Positions 10,279 through 18,370 of a stretch of DNA of 27,599 nucleotides are shown piece after piece. The stretch comes from Bremia lactucae (lineage: Eukaryota > Oomycota > Peronosporomycetes > Peronosporales > Peronosporaceae). The position numbers and the translations under genes were made by a program. The notes beneath the pieces are model-generated. The model was not told where the DNA came from and searched no databases. It saw nothing but the letters and a program-made list of their open reading frames with translations. The stretch's first letter is position 1; each line of letters starts with the position of its first letter. The stretch spans positions 483,481 through 511,079 of the forward strand of contig NC_090624.1 of NCBI RefSeq assembly GCF_004359215.1, read 5' to 3'.

Positions 10279-10291
10279 TCACCCCTCCCTT
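10279..10291 (-). promoter_or_regulatory. Polypurine tract (plus-strand primer site)
   Basis: Read on the minus strand, aagggaggggtga abuts the TG of the LTR. A purine run directly before the 3' LTR is where reverse transcription primes second-strand synthesis in LTR elements, so this fixes the element orientation as minus. Confidence 0.7.
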
Positions 10292-10319
10292 AAACGACAA
10301 TCACTCTGAATGTCATTAG

Positions 10320-12774
10320 GTGGAGTGGTCGCTAAATGACCACTTAATTTTTAAAATGATTTTGATTGGTCAGATCCATCATTTTAAATTCCATCGCATG
10401 AAGGAACAATTCATGCGGGGTGAGGATAGTGTTGAACCTTCGGCTGCGGTTCGTGCAGCCGCGGGTGACGCATTGTTATCTCTTGCGGTAGACGTTCCGT
10501 CTACCGTAGTGTCTTCCACTCGCACAACACTTGGTGTTGCGAGTGCACGTGGTGATTCACCACGTGAGTACGACCCCTCTTTAGAGGTCGATTATGAGTG
10601 CGAGTCGGACGAAATGGCCGACTCGGGGAGGATGGAACAGTCGCCTGATACCCGTCAGGCGGCTGATTATGAGCCTTCGAATGAGACGGCTCATTCCGAT
10701 AGACGTGTGAACAGTCTATTTGGTTCCGACGATGAGGATGATCCCTCATCGCCCGTACGATCTTTCGTACGGTCTCCCATACGATCACCTGCACGTGTTT
10801 CTGTGCAAGGTGACGACGGTGGCGTAAGCCATCGTAAGAAAAGTCCTCGTGGTACCCCTACCTCAGCGGGTACCACTCAGGGGAGTGATGACAGTAAAAT
10901 GTCTAATCTCGCCCCTGAAAAGAAGCCGTGGCTTTTGCCAGAAAGGCTCATTAATAGCTTGTCTGGAGAAACTACTCCACACAATAAATATCCTTTATTT
11001 ATTGCGACAAAGCTACATGGCCTTGATCCCAGCGCGAAGAACTTTCGCGCTGAGGAAGATTTCTATCTCGATGCTTTTCTAAAGCNNNNNNNNNNNNNNN
11101 NNNNNNNNNNNNNNNNNNNNNNNNNNNNNNNNNNNNNNNNNNNNNNNNNNNNNNNNNNNNNNNNNNNNNNNNNNNNNNNNNNNNNNNNNNNNNNNNNNNN
11201 NNNNNNNNNNNNNNNNNNNNNNNNNNNNNNNNNNNNNNNNNNNNNNNNNNNNNNNNNNNNNNNNNNNNNNNNNNNNNNNNNNNNNNNNNNNNNNNNNNNN
11301 NNNNNNNNNNNNNNNNNNNNNNNNNNNNNNNNNNNNNNNNNNNNNNNNNNNNNNNNNNNNNNNNNNNNNNNNNNNNNNNNNNNNNNNNNNNNNNNNNNNN
11401 NNNNNNNNNNNNNNNNNNNNNNNNNNNNNNNNNNNNNNNNNNNNNNNNNNNNNNNNNNNNNNNNNNNNNNNNNNNNNNNNNNNNNNNNNNNNNNNNNNNN
11501 NNNNNNNNNNNNNNNNNNNNNNNNNNNNNNNNNNNNNNNNNNNNNNNNNNNNNNNNNNNNNNNNNNNNNNNNNNNNNNNNNNNNNNNNNNNNNNNNNNNN
11601 NNNNNNNNNNNNNNNNNNNNNNNNNNNNNNNNNNNNNNNNNNNNNNNNNNNNNNNNNNNNNNNNNNNNNNNNNNNNNNNNNNNNNNNNNNNNNNNNNNNN
11701 NNNNNNNNNNNNNNNNNNNNNNNNNNNNNNNNNNNNNNNNNNNNNNNNNNNNNNNNNNNNNNNNNNNNNNNNNNNNNNNNNNNNNNNNNNNNNNNNNNNN
11801 NNNNNNNNNNNNNNNNNNNNNNNNNNNNNNNNNNNNNNNNNNNNNNNNNNNNNNNNNNNNNNNNNNNNNNNNNNNNNNNNNNNNNNNNNNNNNNNNNNNN
11901 NNNNNNNNNNNNNNNNNNNNNNNNNNNNNNNNNNNNNNNNNNNNNNNNNNNNNNNNNNNNNNNNNNNNNNNNNNNNNNNCTTCCATGCCTCACGTGGGGT
12001 GATCCCTGTCCGTGTTGTGTAGACAACTCGAAGAGGGTAAAAGGGGATGTCTATTCCCTTTCTTCGCCCTGGGAAGGGCTCGCATCTCTATTGAAATGCG
12101 TGACGCGACTGACGTTTTGCAATCAATTTACAAGCACCAGGGGCGCGTGTTTTCCGATGGGCCTTCTGAACCATCGGATGGGTCTCGTCATACTGACGGA
12201 CGAGGCCCTCAACGTCAGCAACCAGCTGGGAACGAGGCTCCCAGTTGTCATGTGAAGGTGGATAACCACGCCAGCGAACAAGATAACTCGTTCGCTGCCC
12301 CTTCACATCACGGTGTTCTGGATACGATCCACAAGGAAACGCTGACTACCGTGAGAATCCACCAATGGTTGTGGTGAAGGAGGGAAAATTAGATCCGAAC
12401 CGTATGTCGGATCTAATGTCGAGGATCCAAAAAAAATCGATCACTTCCTCCATGACTTGGAGGAGGAACTTGACCACGAGCGCGGCAAGCGTTGCTCGTT
12501 GGAGCAGACGGTGCAGGGTCACCATACCGAGCGGTTGGAAGACCGTTCGAAGAGTGCGTTCTCCATGTTGGAGTACGAACGGAAATATCATGCTGTTCGC
12601 GATGAGCTGTCGTCAGCTCATCGTAGTTTCGAGGAGAATTGGAACCGGCATGAGAAACTCTATTCAACATGAGAATCTGGTTCGCGATCACAAGAATCTT
12701 TTGGGGATTCTTGAAAAGGGTGGTCAGATCCGTCCTCGAAGCCGCGTACTGATGGTACGGGTGGAGCCGGCTAA
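10320..12774 (+). pseudogene. Antisense ORF of gypsy family 2, copy A (gap inside)
   Basis: Opposite to pol, starting 40 bp inside the 3' LTR. It is open from 10320 to the gap at 11086. The N-terminal half is acidic and Ser-rich (YDPSLEVDYECESDEMADS, SDDEDDPSSPVR), with a conserved block before the gap (PLFIATKLHGLDPSAKNFR, EEDFYLDAFLK). After the gap comes a Cys-rich stretch (CLTWGDPCPCCVDNSKRV). A frame change near 12090 leads to MRDATDVLQSIYKHQGRVF and, after two more frameshifts, to a coiled-coil-like C-terminus (LEDRSKSAFSMLEYERKY, RDELSSAHRSFEE) ending at a TAA near 12772. From about 12088 on it overlaps the pol chromodomain and linker. It would otherwise look like a gag, but gag should be on the pol strand. 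Function unknown. Confidence 0.55.
11086..11979. other. Assembly gap (894 N)
   Basis: Unknown sequence inside the antisense ORF. Copy B (23246-23439) spans the same two flanks with only about 195 bp, so the gap length is either a placeholder or hides an insertion. Confidence 0.95.
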
Positions 12775-12904
12775 CATAATACGTAGGATGCGTTCGCATC
12801 CTACGTGACAATCCTATTGTGTACGCTTTGCCTCTGCGATGCAGTACAGAAAAAAGCCCAATAAACTTGGGTAGTAGTTTACTGCTACCCACATTAGTGA
12901 CTAC

Positions 12905-13324
12905 TGTTGAAGATTGATGTGTTCATCAAAAGTGTTGCGCTTTATGCATATGCGTGTATAAGGGATCGTATGACAAGAATTATACGGAGAATTTGAGTGT
13001 GGAAAATATTGTTTGTTGGGCTCAGTCGGGTAAGGCATGGCGGTGCGCCCACTGGTCACCGGTTCGATACCCGGTAACGACAAAAGTAAAACCTTCGGGA
13101 ACTGGTGTTTGGGGTTCACCAGCACTGTACCGCCAGACAGTGACGTCCCCCATTTTATGGTAGTCCACATATCTGGGAAGGGGGCGCAACAAACGATAGA
13201 AAAGAATAAACGGTAGGATAAAGTTAACGGTAAGAAAGATAAACTCAAAATATAACTTACTTTCCGGTTTGCAATCTCGACCGTAAGCCCTTCTTGAAGC
13301 TCATAGCGTTAACTTAAATCAACA
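12905..13324. mobile_element. Solo LTR (TGTTGA...TCAACA) inserted in integrase
   Basis: A 420-bp insertion absent from the parallel copy at 26935-26940. It begins TGTTGA and ends TCAACA, and is flanked by the 5-bp direct repeat actac (12900-12904, 13325-13329), the hallmark of LTR-element integration. The ends resemble Copia-type LTRs. The interior holds a tRNA-like segment at 13008-13082 and no ORF of note. Confidence 0.75.
13008..13082 (+). other. tRNA-like segment with Pol III A and B boxes
   Basis: ggctcagtcgggtaaggc resembles a tRNA D arm (A box) and 28 bases on ggttcgatacc matches the B box consensus GGTTCGANNCC exactly. The T arm is slightly off (accgg/ccggt with an 8-nt loop), and the ends tgtttgtt/aacgaca pair only roughly as an acceptor stem. 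It is probably a tRNA-derived SINE head or a Pol III promoter captured in the LTR, not a working tRNA. Confidence 0.5.
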
Positions 13325-13710
13325 ACTACACGCTTAGGTAGGTTTACCGTAGAGAGTAGCACTAGATCATTAATTTTAAATGAACGAACATTCGCTCTTC
13401 CATGTTTGTCTGCTTTCCGTTTCTATCGGTCCACTGCGTTGCCAATGGAATCCTGAAGGAAACGGATTATTGATTCTCGAGATAGCAGAAATTCTTCTAC
13501 TGACTCATTTGTTTTGTATTTTTCAGTATGATTTGTGCGTACTGCCATGAGATCATTTTCGTCTTCGATGTCGATTTCTTCGACATCGACATCACTCGCG
13601 TCGTTCTTAACTTCGACGCGTGATGAGCATGAGCCAGGAATGGTTTTGCTCGTGCGAGTCCACCCCCCCTTAAACAAGAGGATCCCATCTAATTGGGTGG
13701 GTGTGCGAGA

Positions 13711-14376
13711 TTAGCGTAAGCCACTCACGAAGAAAGGTGTATGCGTTGTTGACGCGTGCACCGAATTATTGATGGCAAATTCGACCATCGGTAAAAACTC
13801 GCTCCAATTCGGATACGATTGGACAAAACCTCGAAGTATCTCTTCGAGGACGCGATTTACGCGTTCTGTTTGACCATCCGTTTCTGGGTGATCGGATGTT
13901 GACATAGTCAGCCGTGTTCCGAGAGATCGGAACATGGATTGCCAGAACTCCGCCGTGAATCTCGGATCTCTATCCGAGACCAATTCACGGGGTAACCCAG
14001 GGAGTTTAGATACCGTGTCGATAAAGACACGGGCACAACCCGGAGCCGTAATCGATTCTGGTACCGCAGCAAGATGTACCATCTTGCTGAATCTGTCTAC
14101 AAAAACAAGGATTCCATTGTTTTTGTGTTCGTCTTCGGGAAATCCGAAGACGAAGTCCATAGATACGGACTGCCAACACTCTGCCGGGGGTGGTAGAGGC
14201 TGAAGAGGTGCACGGGATGAAGGGCTAGGCTTCATTCGTTGACATACCTCGCAAGCACGAATGTACTTGCGCACGCCCGATCCCCTCGCCCCTACCGTAC
14301 ATGTGGTATCTTCAAATACCTGATTCTCGCAAGCGTTCGGCAATTGGTGATCTCGCAGCGACCAACACATCCGCAC
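13711..14376 (-). CDS. Chimeric ORF: SET-gene Cys-rich region joined to integrase core
   Basis: An uninterrupted 221-codon ORF. Residues about 13-32 are the Cys-rich pre-SET/AWS-like segment (NACENQVFEDTTCTVGARG) in its proper frame. At 14279/14280 it passes in frame into the integrase (YIRACEVCQRMKPSPSSR), which keeps the Cys pair of the zinc site and the three catalytic acidic residues (MDFVFG, SDRDPRF, TERVNR), ending at FVSGLR near 13711. The His pair of the integrase zinc site is absent, so a normal HHCC finger cannot form; the SET Cys residues might in theory substitute. I see no promoter or start that clearly serves it; it may be a chance fusion that has stayed open. Confidence 0.55.
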   Translation of the reverse strand: MRMCWSLRDHQLPNACENQVFEDTTCTVGARGSGVRKYIRACEVCQRMKPSPSSRAPLQPLPPPAECWQSVSMDFVFGFPEDEHKNNGILVFVDRFSKMVHLAAVPESITAPGCARVFIDTVSKLPGLPRELVSDRDPRFTAEFWQSMFRSLGTRLTMSTSDHPETDGQTERVNRVLEEILRGFVQSYPNWSEFLPMVEFAINNSVHASTTHTPFFVSGLR

Positions 14377-14700
14377 TTGTCTTCGTGTGCCCCTTCAATA
14401 TTAAATACTATGTTCAAGTTTTTTTCATCTTTTCAAACTCCTTGACGTCAGTGGGCCACGCTACCTTCTGACCGACTGGGACGTTTTCGATCAGCCATTG
14501 TCTCGTCCCGACACTAGCATCTTCCTCGTCACTGTTGTCCAGGATGAGGTCGATAACCTCGCCTAACTCTTCTTCGCCATCGCCAGCTAGGTCTTCATAC
14601 TCGATATCGTCGCTTCTGTCGCTGTTATCGTCGTTGTCGTCTTGTTTTCCTCTGCTTGCCCTGGCAGCCCCGATGATTGAACATCCTTCGCTTCACCACC
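14280..14700 (-). pseudogene. SET-domain gene copy C, 3'-truncated by integrase
   Basis: Minus strand. The acidic N-terminal part (codons equivalent to [11 protein letters not shown], then [14 protein letters not shown]) carries a candidate SUMO-interacting motif. Then comes EFEKM and a frame change at a run of seven A (about 14404-14410), then the Cys-rich segment, cut at 14280 before the SET domain. Copy B at 15697-16670 shows what is missing. Confidence 0.65.
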
Positions 14701-14820
14701 CTATGGTAGCCCCTTTCCGAGACTTCTGCTGCAAGCCAAGCCGATTTTTGCTTTATCTTACTTCACCGACGACGGCCTCTGTTTTTACACTCACCACAAC
14801 TTAGCGGTATTCTTTAACGT

Positions 14821-15330
14821 CTGCCGCTGTGTGGCTTTATGCCCACTGTGGTTACATCGGAACGACCGAATTTTACAGAGCGTAGCATCTTCGGCGCTTA
14901 CTCTGCTTAGTCGGGCCTCAGCTTACATAAAGGTTTACCTTGGCCAGAATCGCTTCAGTTTCCTGGGACAACCCCCGCCTCGCTACTCTGTGCCGCTCCC
15001 TCATCTCGTCGGTGTGAGGGCTGTATGATTGGTTTTCGTCTTTCCTCGTTGGNTGCCGCTGTGTGGCTTTATACCCACTGTGGTTACATCGGAACGACCG
15101 AATTTTAAATAGCGTAGCATCTTCGGCGCTTACTCTGCTAAGTCGGGCCTCGGCTTACATTAAGGTTACCTTGGCCAGAATCGCTTCAGTTTCCTGGGAC
15201 ACCCCCCGCCTCGCCACTCCATTGAACGAACGCTTCAGTATCCGGAAATTCCAGAATCAACTCTGTACAGCTCCCTCCTCTCGTAGGTACGAGGGCTGTA
15301 TGGTTGGTTTCGTCTTTCCTCGTTGGGCTT
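14821..15330 (-). repeat. Duplicated 5' flank of SET unit, with a single N between copies
   Basis: A block beginning tgccgctgtgtggctttat (plus strand) occurs at 14821-15052 and again at 15054-15330. The second copy carries about 45 extra bases near 15220-15265. The single N at 15053 sits exactly on the join. The block recurs once per SET unit elsewhere (near 16791-17030 and 25610-25850 reversed), so this doubling may be real or an assembly join. Confidence 0.75.
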
Positions 15331-15696
15331 GATATCTATAATACTCTACTAACGCCCACGATTGACCATACCATCCGGCAGCTGGGTCGCTCTTCAACCT
15401 CTCGAATCTTTCTAGCAACACGGATTTTGAGCGAAAGGGTATATTGAGGCTTGCACGACATTAGTTAAGCTAGTCTTACTGCAGATAATTGCCGGATTTC
15501 CACGCAAACGTTTGCACGGCTCTTTTCGACTCGTCAATTTTCCCAAATTCTTTTGTATCGAGATTCTATTTGGGCGTTTGGTGGTACAAGAATATCTTAA
15601 CCACAATGCTGTTGCATTCTTTGCGCCTACTGGGAATCGCTGGTACAAATGTTTAAAACGTTTACAGATCATTTCAACTTCCTTTTTACGGATGGA

Positions 15697-16670
15697 TTAT
15701 CGTAATTTAGTCTCACTACTTGTATGGCCGCATATCGACATATTCTTCGCCGCTTCATCTACGTCCTGGCCGCGGGCTTCCTTCTTGAAACTCATCAAGC
15801 GCATTGCGACAATGTTGGCTCTACGGTGGGTAGACTGGCAGTGGAACCACAATAGTCCTACAGCCCTTCCCGTGTAGTCAACAGTTATCTCTTCACCAGT
15901 CCTGATGGCGACCTGCGAGATTATAAATACCACGACCCTCCGCAGTCGGCGCACCTCAACATATGTCGTGTTAAGCGTGCAGAAGTGAGAAATAAATCGA
16001 GATTTCCCACCTTCCTTCTCCGCGCTGACGAAAACGGAGCACCCACCGGCATCCTTCTCCCGCAGACAGATCGTGTACGACCCCGCTGAGGGTACCGTAT
16101 GCACATACGTTCCCCAGCATTGGCACACCACCATTCCTTGCGCGATCGGCCAAGCAGCAAAAACGACAATTACCTGACATGTCACGCACAGCTCCAGGCG
16201 ACAGGACCATAAACTATTCCGGCATCCCCTCGCCCCTACCGTACATGTGGTATCTTCAAATACCTGATTCTCGCAAGCGTTCGGCAATTGGTGATCTCGC
16301 AGCGACCAACACATCCGCACTTGTCTTCGTGGGCCCCATCAATATTAAATACTATGTTCAAGTTTATTACATCTTTTCAAACTCCTCGACGTCAGTGGGC
16401 CACGCTACCTTCTGACCGACCGGGCGTTTTCGATCAGCCATTGTCTCGTCCCGACACTAGCATCTTCCTCGTTACTGTCGTCCAGGGTGAGGTCGATAAC
16501 CTCGCCTAACTCTTCTTTGCCAGCGCCAGTTAGGTCTTCATACTCGATATCGTCGCCGCCGTCGCCACCGTCGCCGCTGTCGTTGTTGTCGTCGTTGTCG
16601 TCTTGTTTTCCTCTGCTTGCCCTGGCAGCCCCGATGATTGAACATCCCTTCCGCTTCACCACCCTATGGT
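15697..16670 (-). pseudogene. SET-domain methyltransferase-like gene, copy B (most complete)
   Basis: The acidic part (ORF 16662-16405) has [19 protein letters not shown] and [15 protein letters not shown], a candidate SUMO-interacting motif. A second ORF (16320-15697, 207 codons) holds the AWS-like Cys-rich segment (NACENQVFEDTTC, GARGC) and a SET domain: VFAAWPIAQGMVV, then KSRFISHFCTLNTTYVEVRR (the NHxCxPN-type SAM site, with Pro to Leu and altered first residues), then RTGEEITVDYTGR with the catalytic Tyr region. The C-terminus retains a partial post-SET (HCQSTHRRA). The family transfers methyl groups to histone lysines. The two ORFs are in different frames, so a single protein would need a frameshift or splice. 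Confidence 0.7.
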
Positions 16671-17444
16671 AGCCCCTTTCCGAGACTTCCGCTACAAGCC
16701 AAGCCGATTTTTGCTTTATAAGGCCTTCACTTCACCGACGCGGCCTCCGATCTTAAACTCACCACAACTTAGTAATATTTTTTAACGTCTGCCGCTGTGT
16801 GGCTTTATACCCACTGTGGTTACATCGGAACGACCAAATTTTAAAGAGCGTAGCATCTTCGGCGCTTACTCTGCTTAGTCGGGCCTTGGCTTACATTAAG
16901 GTTACCTTGGCCAGAATCGCTTCAGTTTCCTGGGACAACCCCCGCCTCGCCACTCTGTGCCGCTCCCTCCTCTCGTCGGTATGAGGGCTGTATGGTTGGT
17001 TTCGTCTTTCCTCGTTGGGCTTGATATCTTTAATACTCTGCTAACGCCCACGATTGACCATACCATCCGGCAGCTGGGTCGTTCTTCAGCCTCTCGAATC
17101 TTTCTAGCAACACGGATTTTGAGTGAAAGGGTATGTTGGGGCTTGCACGACATTAGTTATGCTAGTCTTACTTTAGTTGATTGCCGGATTTTCCACGCAA
17201 ACGTTTGCATGGCTCTTTTCGACTCGTCACTTTTCACAAAAAAAATTGTATTGAGATTCCCTTTTTGGGCGTTTGGTGGTATCAGAATATCTTTACCACA
17301 ATGTTGTTGCATTCTTTGGGCCTACTGGGAATCGCTCATTATATGTTACAAATGTTTAAATCGTTTTCAGATTATTCAACTTCCTTTTTACGGATGGATT
17401 ATCATAATTTGGTCTTACTACTTGTATGGCCGCATATCGACAAC

Positions 17445-17934
17445 CTAATTCTTCGCCACTTCATCTACGTCCTGGTCGCGGGCTTCCTTCTTGAAACTCA
17501 TCAAACGCATTGCGGCAATGTTGGCTCTACAGTGGGTTGGTTGGCAGTTGAGCCACAATAGTCCTCCAGCCCTTCCCGTGTAGTCAACAGTTATCTCTTC
17601 ACCAGTCCTGATGGCGACCTGCGAGATTATAGATGCCACGACCCTCCGCAGTCGGCGCACCTCAACATATTTCGTGTTAAGCGTGCAGGAGTGAGAAATA
17701 AATCGAGATTTCCCACCTTTTTTCTCCGCGCTGATGAAAATGGAACACCCACCGGCATCCTTCTCCCACAGACAGATCGTGTACGACGCCGCTGGGGGTA
17801 TCGTATGCACATACGTTCCCCAGTATTGGCACACCACCATTCCTTGCGCGATCGGCCGAGCAGCAAGAACGCCAATTACCTGACTTGCCACGCGCAGCTC
17901 CAGGCGACAGAACCATAAACTATTCTGGCTTCGT
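17445..17934 (-). pseudogene. SET-domain gene copy A, 5'-truncated
   Basis: A 148-codon ORF starting at 17891 covers the SET domain: VIGVLAARPIAQGMVV, CQYWGTYVHTIPPAASYTIC, KSRFISHSCTLNTKYVEVRR (here SHSC is intact) and RTGEEITVDYTGR, then NCQPTHCRANIAAM. Sequence homologous to other units stops at 17934, so the acidic and Cys-rich parts are absent. Confidence 0.7.
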
Positions 17935-18370
17935 GGTGGGTCTAATTACTTTATTTGAGTACTTGACCATCTTCTTAAGCACACCAAGTGTACTTAACGG
18001 GGACTGTGTAAGATAGAGCAACTTAAGCCCGTCACACTCACCAACTACCTCACTGTACGTGAGAGAAGACGGTTAAACGCTTCCTCACTGTGCTCAGAAG
18101 GTGTGTGCTGGTAGTACGTGGCAGCTTTAAGTAGCGCCCGCCTACACACGCGATATACACCGCAAATTAAAACTTTCTTTATTAGGTTTGGCGTTATCAC
18201 CAATTCTCATTAGATAAAACAAGACGCTTCTCCTCAAACAATTTAAAAAATTGTATATTTCATAAAGAGGATACGTGAGTGTTTATTGATGATAGGTATA
18301 TTAAGGTACGATCTCCGACGTAAGATATCCGTTCGGCCGCGATCTAGTCGCTGCGCCGCTTACTTATAAC
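17935..18370. other. Unassigned non-coding DNA between SET array and LINE
   Basis: No ORF recognised. It contains short inverted repeats (cctcactgtacgtgag; cttaag...cttaac) resembling LTR-type structure, and on the minus strand an AATAAA at about 18175-18185 that could be the LINE 3' end signal. Its origin is not clear. Confidence 0.4.

Larger units (their letters stand above)
12088..14279 (-). mobile_element. Family-2 gypsy pol 3' half: integrase and chromodomain, copy A
   Basis: Minus strand from 14279. The integrase begins between its zinc-site His pair (absent) and Cys pair (ACEVCQRMKP). All three core acidic residues are visible: MDFVFGFPED, VSDRDPRFTAEFW and TDGQTERVNR. Next come the connector (EVKNDASDVDVEEIDIEDEN), the tail GSSKLLPKFIGLFSVLHR with YYVSRLHPYHQY, a Pro/Ser-rich linker and a chromodomain (SYLVRWRGYPPSHDNWEPRS, 12088-12306). 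It is broken by a solo LTR at 12905-13324, a frameshift in a run of T near 12430, and others. Upstream gag-PR-RT is missing; instead the integrase joins SET-gene DNA at 14280. Confidence 0.85.
14280..17934 (-). repeat. Head-to-tail array of ~1.7-kb SET-gene units
   Basis: Three successive minus-strand units (A 17934-17150, B 17150-15420, C 15420-14280) repeat the same order: 5' flank with TATAAA-like sites (near 16718), acidic ORF, Cys-rich segment, SET domain, 3' flank. The SET start recurs at about 17925 and 16218, a spacing near 1.7 kb. Unit A lacks its 5' part (cut at 17934) and unit C its 3' part (cut at 14280). Related units sit on the plus strand at 20663 and 24033. Confidence 0.7.

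Noticed and set aside
10320..12002. Gag gene of a plus-strand element following a 5' LTR
   Set aside because: It lies just after an LTR and looks gag-like in composition, but the purine tract abutting the LTR is on the minus strand and the linked integrase-chromodomain is minus, so the LTR is a 3' LTR and the ORF is antisense.
12012..12306. Plus-strand Cys/Leu-rich continuation in frame with CLTWGDPCPCC to a stop near 12255
   Set aside because: Copy C shows the conserved antisense frame here is a different one (DNHASEQDNSF), so the in-frame continuation is probably due to a frameshift in copy A.
13008..13082. Functional tRNA gene
   Set aside because: Pol III boxes are present but the acceptor and T stems do not pair well and the anticodon arm is unclear.
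13021..14450. CRISPR-like or other short regularly spaced repeats
   Set aside because: The frequent inverted repeats differ in sequence from each other and have no common repeat unit or spacing; they are individual hairpins.
14821..15332. Plus-strand ORFs of about 65-89 codons in the SET flanks
   Set aside because: They are on the strand opposite the SET genes, recur only because the flank is repeated, and show no protein family; treated as shadows.
16557..16612. Simple-sequence microsatellite (gtcgtc type)
   Set aside because: It is the Asp/Gly-rich coding stretch of the SET gene acidic domain, conserved in all copies, not an independent repeat.
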